64,000 nt of DNA, taken from contig NC_051098.1 in NCBI RefSeq assembly GCF_901709675.1, positions 12,110,918 to 12,174,917 on the forward strand, written 5' to 3'. Of this stretch, positions 54,271-64,000 are shown one piece after another. A program made the position numbers and the translations under genes. The DNA comes from Syngnathus acus. Its lineage: Eukaryota; Chordata; Actinopteri; Syngnathiformes; Syngnathidae. How positions within the stretch are numbered: position 1 is the first letter of the stretch; each line of letters starts with the position of its first letter. The notes beneath the pieces were generated by a model that saw only the letters and a program-made list of their open reading frames with translations, made no database searches and was not told the origin of the DNA.

Positions 54271-56000
54271 CGCTCAAAGACGATTGGTAATTGCACCTAG
54301 CCGAGCTCTGAAATACTTTGTTGGTTTTTTTTTCTCCGACGGAACAAAAAAAAGATAGGCGCTTTGAACCACACCCAATACAATATGACAACAAAATGAA
54401 ATGATTTGGTATGCAGAGCTCGCCATTGTTTTTTTAAGTGGGTCCCTTGTCATCAGAAAAAGGACCATAGGTATAATGCAAATTAGATTGTTTTTTTGGG
54501 AAAATTCTTTGCATCCATTTTGTTCATTGAGCATAAAAAAAAACACTTTTTTGTTTTCCAAGCTCACCGAGATGCACCGAATTGGGAAGCTGAAACGTTT
54601 CGAGCACCTGGGGGTTACCAAGGTTACCAAATTGAATCGTCCCCTCAGACATGGCTGATCTACATAATTTGTTGGTATCATTCACAGCGTCTCACAGCCC
54701 GGATGATGAATGGCACAGACAGAAGATAATATTTCTGCTTGGATGTAATAAATCTTATGTAAAGTGCTTATATACAGTAGCTCTGGCGGAGAGGAAAGGG
54801 GGACGGGGACACTTCTTATTTTCTGTTTATCCCACCCTCATGGTCTTTCCTGCACATATGCAAGCGTGTGGGTTGTTTTAAACAAAAAGTCCACATTTTG
54901 AATATAATAGGATGAGTGCACTTGATTTGATTTTGAAGTGACTGCGTATTTTCTACGTTCACCTTTCCTTGTTACACTGTGGCCTCTGTACCTGTTGTAT
55001 TGATCGCAGCCCCTTCTCCATCTTTTCAAAGAACAGCCCGCAGTGTCCCGCTATTACTAAAGTCACCCCCGGTGTTGTGAACCTTTGACCTGTGGCTGCA
55101 CAGCACCGCTGGGTATGACCCCTGCATGTGGCTCGGAGGCCGGGGGATCAAATTTACTCTCCACAGTGTTGTGCTTGATACTCAAACAATAATATTAAAT
55201 GTAAATAATTAGTCAGTTTGTGAATTATAATTTCATACTCCATACTTACAAGAACAGCTTTACAAAAAGAGTTTGTGAGCAGCAGTTACAGTCCATTAAT
55301 CATTTTTATATTGTCTTACAACATCGCAACAAAAGAATTGTTAGCTTGCTAGCTCATCTGTAGTGTTTTGTATTGTGTGTTAGCATTAAGCTAGCAGATT
55401 TTTGTAACCTATGTGGTTTGTTTAAATATGAAACGCTACAGTCATTCTCTTTGTTTTGGATTTAAGTTGATGTGGCAATGGCAATGAACAACTTGAGGAA
55501 CTGCCGGACTTCTTTTTTGAAGAATTGTTCAATATCTGCTCCTTGTTGAGATGTTAGCTCCCATCATTTAGAGACAAAGACAAATTTTGCTTGCAACTGA
55601 ACACAAAGACTATTCAGTTGGGTTTATGTTTTTTTGTTTTTCTTCTCAGCCAGACAGATTCTAGGCCTAGATTTTGACATAGTACCAGTCTACAAATAAA
55701 ATGTTCTGTTTTATTGTTATGTGAAATCAGACAAGTACAGCAGTACATATAACTGCAGTAATAAAACATGTGTAGTAAAACGTTTTCACTTTTTTATTTT
55801 TTATTTTTAATAGAGGCGGAAACATTCAAATGGGCAAACTCATTTTCATGTGCATGGACCTTAATATCAACATTTAGTACCCAAGAGAGTAGTAATGCAA
55901 CACACACACACACACACACAGCTCTAAAACCTATACAGAACTTCGAGTCCAATTTAATATAAGAGCGGGCAGAAAGTCAAAGGCAGACCATGTCTATTAG
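54271..56000. other. Desert segment with nothing firm
   Basis: A 135-codon minus-strand frame at 54274-54681 has no recognisable domain. 55150-55800 is AT-rich with GCTTGCTAGC-type words. A CA tract lies at 55898-55920. Confidence 0.4.
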
Positions 56001-56760
56001 AGAGATTACTGATCTAATTGTTTACTAATTACGTTTTTCAATCTTCCTATTATGTCTGTTTTTAATAACTCGGAATCAGGTGTACTTGACAATAATGAAT
56101 GGCTGATTTTAGATGATTGCCATCCAGCCCATTACGCGCAGAGTGTGTATGCGAGCCTCATAAAAAGGATAATTGTGCCATCTTTGCTAGCAGACACATA
56201 AAGCGCCGTGTGTGTATTGACTGCCTGACAGGCTGTGATTCCAGTCACGCTAATGGCTTTCTCAATTCTCCCGCTCCATCCATCAGGCCCTGAGAGCACC
56301 CCGTCATGTTTCCAATTAATGGAGGGAAAACCATAAGAGTAAAAAGGCCGCGTGACACGGCGGACAACGGCGTGTATAAAAACACTCCCAACACACACGC
56401 ACGTCGTGAGATAAACGTGGCTGGAAAACATAATGAAAAAGTTTTAGCTGGTTGGTTTGAAGCTCATCTGTGCTTCAACTTTACAGCCTCGGCTTATAAT
56501 CATGATAATGTAGCGCCCTGCGCGGGTGCAGCGAGCGGTGGGGGCGCCATGGAGGAGATAAAGAAAAACTTCCACTCTGCCTGGGTGAGAGATAGTAAAG
56601 CCCCCGTAATTTAGGCAGGAAATTACGGAGTAAGTGGCTCGGTGGCTGATCGTCAAATGAAGCCAGGGCGGCTGGATGCCAGCTCTCATTAACCGGCTGG
56701 CCGCTTTCGACCAGATTTGGAATCTTGAAGGCTAAGCTAATGACAGAACCTGGGTTGCAC
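56000..56760. promoter_or_regulatory. Candidate conserved block in the shox2 desert
   Basis: GATCTAATTGTTTACTAATT, CGCTAATGGCTTTCTC, TTCCAATTAATGGAGGG, GGCTTATAATCATGATAATG and CCGTAATTTAGGCAGGAAAT occur in unique sequence. Frames across it are not convincing. Confidence 0.36.
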
Positions 56761-56851
56761 ATGAAAACAGGTAAAAGGACAACATGAGATGTCAGATACA
56801 CAAATGATCAGCTTCCTTCAATATTTTCCAGCAGCAAAAACAATCTAAAAA

Positions 56852-57060
56852 GAGTATGCAAAAGTCTACACACCCTTAGCCAAACACCATGTTTTGCTAA
56901 CCTTTTCCCATTAATGTAGGACATTAGATCATAAAGCGTAATTTTTTGGGGGGGTAGGGGTTAAATACCGATTAACAATTGTCACAAAATTGATTGGGCA
57001 AACCACTTTTCGTATCATTGAAAGAAAAAAAAATGCAGGTTGATTTATAATAAAACTGAA
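56852..57060 (+). repeat. Dispersed repeat copy, TCTACACACC family (degraded)
   Basis: TATGCAAAAGTCTACACACC then CATTAATGTAGGACATTAGA matches the start and internal motif order of the other copies. The right end is lost in A-rich sequence. Confidence 0.5.
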
Positions 57061-58180
57061 AGCAGTAAGTTAGCCCAAAAAAAAAATAAACTAGCAAAAA
57101 AATAAAATAAAAAAAACTCAGTGGAGTTGATCAGGTCACATATGTACCAACAGTACCTCATTGCTGCTCAATTACAAAATTGGACTGCAAATGGATTAGG
57201 AACGAAACACAATGCAGAGAGCATTGTGTTCCCGACATTCAGCCAACAGAGAAAGCAATTTTCTCAATACAATTGTGTTGTCTGACGGCGGCTAATAGTC
57301 TGAGGATCAGCAATCTAACAATCACGTCATCAGAGGCGTAACAGAATTAATTTTAAATGATTGACAGTCCTTCATATGCATACCACTAATCTCTGTAATT
57401 CTCCATTACCTCCCGGGACTGAAAACGCGAGGAGGGAAATGGCTGTTGGCCGAACAATCAACTGGGACTCATTTTTCACAATGTGAAGTTCAATAACGAG
57501 CAATTAGAAATTAAAAAACTGTATACTGTGTTTCGTGATCGGCTGCAGCATCTCAGGTCAGCTCATTTGTGACATAGGTGCGTTGTTGAAAATTATACCA
57601 ATAAATCGAGTGAAATCGAGTTGACAAAATAGAAACGTGCAAGCGGCAGATTTACATTATTTGTGTTTCATTTGCGGCAAACGAATTATTGGTAATGTCA
57701 TGCGGACGCGAAGAGATGAACAAGAAAAACTGATCGTTGGTAAATATTCATTCTGACCGCCGATTTGTACGGAATCGTGTTAGATTGCGCAATCGGAAAG
57801 GGCCTCAGTTGACTGCAATGTTATTTGTGAGTTTTAAATGAGTTTTGTGATCTGCAAAACTGGATCTCATAAACATATTATATGACTGGTTTCCTTGTGA
57901 TTGTGATTTAAAAAAAAAAATCAATTTCGCCAAATCGGCACTAATATGTATGACATCATCCAATATTTGCTCCAATCCTCCACAAAGGTTTATTCAATTT
58001 GATTAAGTCATTATCTTCGTGTAATCCTGCTGACCTCTAATCAAATTGCAATAAAAACACAACCACCCAGGTGGAAAGCGCATGCAGACCAAATTGCTGA
58101 TTTGCAACATTGTTAAGACTATACCGTCCAAACTCATTAATATCCCGACCACTGATATTTAACGAGATGTCATCAAAAGG
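57061..58180. other. Desert segment with a PBX/MEIS composite site
   Basis: TGATTGACAG lies at 57358-57367, just after GAATTAATTTTAAATG. The surrounding 57300-57480 (TCTGTAATTCTCCATTACC) may be conserved. No exon recognised. Confidence 0.42.
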
Positions 58181-58889
58181 CAAAAATAAACAGAAGTCAA
58201 ATTGCTAAGAAATATGCAAGATCATTAGAGCTGTCTTGGATGGTGCCCGCACGCCTCCTCACTTTACTGAAGGTGAAGGAGCTACTGGAGGACGGCTGAA
58301 CGCAGCGTAATGGCGCGTGGGAGTCCGACATAACCGCCGCGTGTCCATCCTCATCAAGCATCCTCGTCGAGGCGAGCGGCTTGACTCTTCCTAATCACTC
58401 AGGAGAAGTAGCGGCCCAACTTGACACACTCGAGGTTATGACGTGTTGATGGAGTTATTTTTCACTTGACTTGTGCTTGTTGAATGTGACATACACTTAA
58501 TTCCGTTCTCGTTTACACATTTCGCTGCCATGTTTTGGTTGTTTTTTTTAAAGCGGGCTTGGAAAAAGAAGGAACAGCAGCTGAGGGATAAATGCATTTT
58601 TCATTATTATAGATCCTCCAGACTTTGACGCTGGCAGAGAGCGCAACCTCTGCTTAAACATCTCCCCTCTGGCCCGCGGCGCTCCGCCGCATTTGGATGC
58701 CGGCCAGACAAAAAAGTAATTTAAACATTACATGAAATTTAATCTCACATTTCCAATTTTTAGCCTTAAGTTTAGGCACAATGAAAATGCCACCGATGAA
58801 TTATGGAATCAAGCTGGATTTCTCTTGCGAACTTTCAACTGTAGACTTCCTTGACAACAAGGTGGGGCACTTGGGAGGCTGTCACTAAT
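58181..58889. other. Desert segment with possible short elements
   Basis: GGATAAATGCATTTTTCATT and CATGAAATTTAATCTCACAT around 58585-58760 may be conserved. Otherwise spacer. Confidence 0.35.
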
Positions 58890-59218
58890 GAATATTTCTA
58901 GACTCGATTATCCCGTCGATTAATCGAATAATCGGATGGAATTTTATTTGCATTAAAGTGTATTTATTTTTATATCCCCACGATTACTGTTCACCAATTA
59001 TTTGTGTTTAGGTCGTATTATTTAGTCCAAGGCGTCGTTTTACGATTATTTTGTCGATTAATCGAATAATGGGATACAATTTTATTTGCATTAAAGTGTA
59101 TTTAAAGTGTATTTTATTTCTGTTTTTTGTGTTTTTATTATTATTTGTATTTATGTGGTAATCAGTTTGAGGCGATCAATTTGATAATCGATTAATCGAT
59201 AAATTCTGACACTTCTAG
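58890..59218 (+). repeat. Tandemly duplicated repeat with TCGATTAATCGA core
   Basis: A unit with GTCGATTAATCGAATAAT then AATTTTATTTGCATTAAAGT occurs at about 58915-58965 and again at about 59050-59105. An ATCGATTAATCGATAAA end lies near 59188. Words of this kind are found in fish interspersed repeats. Confidence 0.55.
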
Positions 59219-59329
59219 GCATCAGGTCATCTGCAGTAACCGGTATCTGCAACGTCGCTTCTTCTAATTGATATTTTTCTTGCCGCTTCACTTGAACTTA
59301 TTGTCAAAGACGCGTTGTAATTTCACACC

Positions 59330-60010
59330 AAAGTGTTGAATCTCTTCCCCGTTGGGCCCCATTCATCACGGTATCTAATGTTAAATCTTATATTAAGACA
59401 TTAGAAGAGTGTTCAGAGTTATCCCAAGATCACCTGTTCAAACGGGTGATATTTCATTCTCTAAGCGGAGCATTACGGCAAAGATAATACATCCACTTGA
59501 TGTGTCTCCCACCCAGACCAAATTATATTTACTGCTAAATCACATTCCTCACGCTGCCGCGTTATTAGAAAATTGCATGTTGTGCGTTTGATTGATGTCC
59601 CGGCGTATCTAGACGCACCCCAAAAAAAAAGGAAACATCCACCCTCCCACGCTTGCAGGTGAGATGAGTTCTTGCAGATTGCCGTTTGTGTCATCCTGCG
59701 GGCTAAGTGTTGTATATTAAAGAGACATCGCTACGGATTGTCACCCGGGCGCCCCTCCACCTAGCAATGGGCCATCTTTAATTACGGCCCGACGGAGGAG
59801 AATGCATCAGAAAAGGCCTGACAGAGCAGGCAGCGTGTAGATTATTTTAATTTGTGCCCCGCCTCTAGGTGAGCAATGCGGCCGGCCTTGACCCTCCTCT
59901 GACTGCACGGATTAATGCTTGGTAATGACTGCTGAGGCTATCATTGCGGCGGGCATCATTAATTATCCTTATTGATTGTCGCTCTCAGAGATAAAGCGTT
60001 CTGCTGACTG
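59330..60010. promoter_or_regulatory. Candidate conserved block in the shox2 desert
   Basis: CATCACGGTATCTAATG, AAATCACATTCCTCACG, TTATTAGAAAATTGCATG, CTTTAATTACGGCCCGACGG, GATTATTTTAATTTGTGCCC, CGGATTAATGCTTGGTAATG and CATCATTAATTATCCTTATT give a regularly motif-rich unique sequence. Confidence 0.4.
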
Positions 60011-62049
60011 GAAAATACCCTCCGTGAGCAAGGTCAAGGTAGGGGGGGAGAAAAAAAAAAAAGTCGGATAATCGCATAGATGTTCAACACACCCACAGCA
60101 GAGAATAAATATGGCTGCCACCCACTGCGTTGCTGTCGTAACATGTTGAGCTATTTTGTAAATGTCATTTCATGTATGACAAGGTTAAGTACAGAGCATA
60201 CAAGGAGTGTTGTGCTCAAGGCATGGGCGGTTCTAGCTCATTTTTAGGGGCTCTGCATCCCCCCTGAATTGAATTGCAGCAGCCATTAAATTTAAGATAT
60301 ATATATTTTTTTTTATAAAACAGGATTTTAAACAGTTCCTCCCTCCCATTAATGTCATCATCAATTGCCATCAAATGAAAAATAAGGATGCTCATCACAA
60401 ATTTTCTAAAAAAAAAAAATCAGATCTGATCAAATTCATTGCATTCAAATCCCACCTAAAAGAAGGAACTGCATGGAGATGGCCGCAGTAGATTGCGACC
60501 TAGGTGAGGCAGCCCGGCAGAGAGCTGCGCTGCTCAGACAGATTAAGTTTCCGTAGCTGCCATAATGGAGGAGACGGCAGGAAGTCTGGGTTTTATATTT
60601 ACACGCCTCTACATCACCCTGTCCTCCCATCCAATGAACTGGCCGCCCTGGTTACCAATAGCCGACCCCGCATATGTGTCCACTGAAGTGTCTCGCGTGG
60701 TAATGTAATGTTGTGTCATTTCCCCGACAGGTGAGCCCCCCCACCCCCGACATTGTCGCGAGACGCCTCATGAGCGCCTGACCGAGCGTCTCCGGCGCTA
60801 GACTCAAAAAAAAAAAAAAAAAAACCCGCTGCCGACGGGAAGTGAGTGTGACAGAAATGTATTCTCTTTTCAAACGCTGGCCGCCGTAGTATAAACCCCT
60901 TGTCCTCTCTCGTCTCCGTGATTGGCACATCTTCATATGTGCCACCCGGTTCTTCCTGAAACCTCTCTCATGTCAAACGACAAATATGAGCATCCAAAAG
61001 GGAGCTAGCTGTAAAAGAAAGTGAAGAAGCAGATTCCAACTAACAAGACCTGATGTGTTTTTAGAGCCCTACAAAAGAATGCTATGATAATGAAATTACA
61101 AAGGCATTTAATTCAATCATTGCTTGGCGTCAGATGAAACAAAACAGTCTTGCTTTCGAGGGGGGCGATGGACAAGCAGACAGTGGCAGACAAAAGGTGA
61201 AAGAATAGTCCTTCTTTAGTTAGTCGCCGTTTGAAGTGTATCACAAGGAGCCGTTCCGAGGTCTGAAAATTCATTACTGCTTTGAAAGAGCACTACTGCA
61301 CATGTGTGTGTAGCCCCATTGTATTCAGAGCAGAATTGCTAAGTAGTTGCCTGAGGCCACGAGAAGGCAGCGATGGCCAGGTATGCTAGCCATTACTGCG
61401 GGGCATCCGAGTCTATCAGACTCTCTTGAGGAAAGATCATACGGGCCATACACACCCATATAGGTAGTGTGTGTCTGTTTGCAACAAAGAAAAACACGGT
61501 GGATGTCGATATGGTAAATCATGCAACATTTTAGGGGTGTCTGACGTCTGCTTGTGGGTTTGTCTACGCCCGCTGTATGTTTCAAATGTAAACATAGTGG
61601 ATGAAATACAAGATGGAAAAGAAAGGAACTGTTTTGTTATAAGTCTGGCAACGAATCAATACACGACCACAAGATTGGCAGAGAAGTCCAAGTAGAGGCC
61701 AAAGGCACAACGAGGTATGGCTAGGTCTGGCTATCTCTCTTTGTTTGCCAATCTCTTTGCGATTTGATCAAATGTTAGATTTCAGATGGATGTTTTCATC
61801 AAGAGAGAATATTTTTGAGACACATGGTCACTTTCCTTCAGGACCTCTGAGGGAGGAGCGACAGAAAAGAGAGTCCCAGGATGCATCAATCATGGAAGAT
61901 GAGAAAAGAAAAAAAGTTATGTCCTTGGAGGGATGGTGGAAAATGCAAATCTGTTGTATAATTTAAAAATAAAATAAAGACCGGAAGATGGTGGATAAGG
62001 GGCAAAATTTAGAATTGCTCTTTTGCCATCAGTAACTTTGTTGTACATA
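60011..62049. other. Desert segment, spacer and weak repeat traces
   Basis: GGGCGGTTCTAGCTCATTTT at 60226 may be the end of an interspersed repeat. An A run lies at 60807-60824. 60480-60720 has unique sequence of uncertain nature. No exon recognised. Confidence 0.4.
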
Positions 62050-62335
62050 CGCACAGTGGCGGCGCTAGAGGGGGGGCTGCGGGGACACTGCCCCCCTCGA
62101 AATATGCTGGGACCCCCCCCCCCCCCCCCCCCAATTTCCACACCAGTTACACTATTGGGTATTTTTATGAGGTTTTTTTGCACATTTCCAACCATCCCCA
62201 AAAGGGAATATAAAGTATTTTCTGAGGATTTTTGGGTGTTTCTAAAAAAAAAAGTGTTTTGCAGACACCCTAAGAAATATTGCCCCCTTAAAAAAAATCC
62301 TACCTGTGCATACATCTACAATTTAGCCTTCGTTT
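62050..62335 (+). repeat. Possible interspersed repeat with C20 run
   Basis: CAGTGGCGGCGCTAGAGGGG at the left resembles ends of interspersed fish repeats. Inside is a run of 20 C at 62113-62132, and near the right TGCCCCCTTAAAAAA. The open frames across it are produced by the C run. Confidence 0.4.
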
Positions 62336-62339
62336 CGTC

Positions 62340-64000
62340 AAATTAAATATTTTTGTACTTTAGCAGCATGCATATACTATGCTAGCCTTGGAGCCAAACC
62401 ATTGGAGCGGTGTAGGGGTGCTGTAGTGTCGCAGCATGATGGCCATCAATCTTTCTGACATCCCCTAACCCAATCCCACTGGGGCTAACTGAATTCAATC
62501 CTTGACATTAGATAAGCACACAGACCCCCCCCCCCACACACACACATGTGTGGAAGTGACTCGGAGCACAAACATGGACGCCGATGTTCGTGTTCCTACA
62601 GTCAAGTGTCACAAAGCAGAAATCAAGAAGAAAGGAAGGAAAAAGGCCCACAAAGACAAAGAGAAGGCAGGAAAAAGATTTGACGCCTTCGGGGAGCCCA
62701 TCTTGTGTTGCTTCCCTCGTTCCTTCTCCCAACTCCGCCCCCCCGCGACACCTCTTGTTCTCCCCTCCGAGCTCTCCGCTGATTATTTAGGCTTCTCGGT
62801 ACCCATCGCTCTATGTTTCCATCAAACGCAGCATTTATCTTATCATTGCCTTGACAACTGCCTATTAGTCCAAAAAGAGTCTGCGGGCTCTGTGTTCCCA
62901 TGGCGATGACACGGTGACATTGCCAGACAGCTCTGAACCCGCCTGGCGAGATAGCGTACACTTTTCCTCCCGCACACCTCATAACTTCTCTCGTGCTCTT
63001 TTCAGGTGTGTTATTATTTCTGTCTCGACAGATTTTGTGACCTAGCCTGCCGCTATTTGTCCATTTTCATCGAGAGGGTGTTTTATGAGAGGCTGTAATT
63101 GCAGAAATGATTCAAACGGCTATCTTGTAATCTGATGTTTTACTTTGTAAGTACAGAGGGAACGAGCACACACGCACACACGGACGCGCAATCATTTTGC
63201 CGCTTATCAGCATGTTATCCCGCGCCTGGTGATTCACTACATTAGCAGCCTCATCCAGAACCAGCAGGAGAGAACGAGGGGTCTCGGAGGGCAGCTCTCA
63301 GGGGCCCCCCGGCTCTAATAATAGAGCACAAATCACAGTCATTACGGCTCAGACAGGCCAGTGTGTCATCGTTGGCGCGCAACTCAAGCCAAGTGCTGAG
63401 GCTTCGGGTTAACTTGCGCCGTTTATTGAGTGGCAGCTCGCTAAATAACTGGATGTGAATTTTTGTAGTTTCAGAGGATTGGAAAAATAGAAGTGAGAAG
63501 ATGACAACTATAAAAACAAAAAAACATTTGTATTGTTGAAACAGCGCACCGCTGGGATTGACCTTCCGTATCCGCCTTTCGATGATGGCGAGCCGTAATC
63601 GCATTTAGGCGTCCATTGATTTTAATTTCATAGTAAATGGCAGGTAACAAACCGCCGGGCCACCGAGCAGAGCAGCCCTTGTGATGAACAGCTCGAGAAG
63701 TTCATCCCCTCCACCGAACTACAGCTTGGCAGAGGAAAAATCAACACTAATCGGATGAGAGGCGGCAAAACAAATTCCGCTGTCGTGCTTTCAACGTGGG
63801 AACTCCTGGGAGGAGGGGAGAGAGAACAGGGGGGAGGTGAGGGGAGAGGCAGAAAGAAAAGTGCAGATGAAGTAAGAAAATATAAATGGGGAACGACGGG
63901 AAGGCGGGAAGATGAAAGAAGGTAAAAAAAAAACGAAGGGTTGAGATGAAGAGGCTCGGCTCGCCTTTTGGGATGATGCTTGCGCATAATTGACTAATGA
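62340..64000. other. Right end of the desert
   Basis: No exon. 62940-63160 (GAGGCTGTAATTGCAGAAATG, CATTTTCATCGAG) and 63220-63640 (CTCTAATAATAGAGC, CGTAATCGCATTTAGGCG) may contain conserved patches. 63790-63960 is purine-rich. The next gene on this side is outside the window. Confidence 0.42.

Noticed and set aside
62023-62346. Proline-run open frames
   Set aside because: Produced by the run of 20 C within a probable interspersed repeat.
63628-63987. 119-codon minus-strand frame at the right edge
   Set aside because: Serine/proline-rich reading of purine-rich simple sequence; no domain or splice support.

Overview
The window is nuclear DNA from a vertebrate, most likely a teleost fish. Coding sequence is sparse and split into short exons with GT-AG type introns. 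CA/TG, GA/CT and CAT microsatellites are frequent, and several repeat fragments resemble families dispersed through fish genomes. There are no prokaryotic operons, ribosome binding sites or CRISPR arrays. The species cannot be named from the sequence alone.

Two genes are supported, arranged head to head. (1) shox2, plus strand, five coding exons between 22371 and 27553. It encodes a 304-residue paired-like homeodomain transcription factor, or 292 residues if a second acceptor is used. The frame is continuous across all four introns, the homeodomain is complete and a C-terminal OAR motif is present. (2) rsrc1, minus strand, an arginine/serine-rich splicing-related protein. Its start codon is at 19437-19435, and three phase-matched coding exons reach down to 5677. 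The rest of the gene, including the coiled-coil C-terminal half, lies beyond the left edge. From memory, SHOX2 and RSRC1 are also divergent neighbours in human, so this looks like conserved synteny.

Layout: 1-5676, the 5' part of a long rsrc1 intron with repeats and microsatellites. 5677-19456, rsrc1 coding exons separated by a 1.0 kb and a 12.3 kb intron; the larger holds several blocks that look like conserved non-coding DNA. 19457-22370, the rsrc1 first-exon region, the divergent intergenic space, a CT/GA inverted repeat, a TATA-like box and the shox2 5' UTR. 22371-27700, shox2. 27700-64000, a gene desert with no convincing exon. The desert consists of microsatellites, old transposon fragments and many homeodomain-motif-rich blocks (TAATTA, TGATTGACAG, ATAAA), as expected of the long-range regulatory landscape of a developmental gene.

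I did not find an undescribed enzymatic or mobile system. The points most worth checking are a GC-AG intron in shox2 paired with two in-frame acceptors 36 nt apart, the repeated symmetrical RS-cassette exons of rsrc1, the CT/GA inverted repeat just upstream of the shox2 promoter, and candidate PBX/MEIS-bearing enhancers in the desert. All enhancer calls are inferences from base composition and motifs; no alignment was possible.
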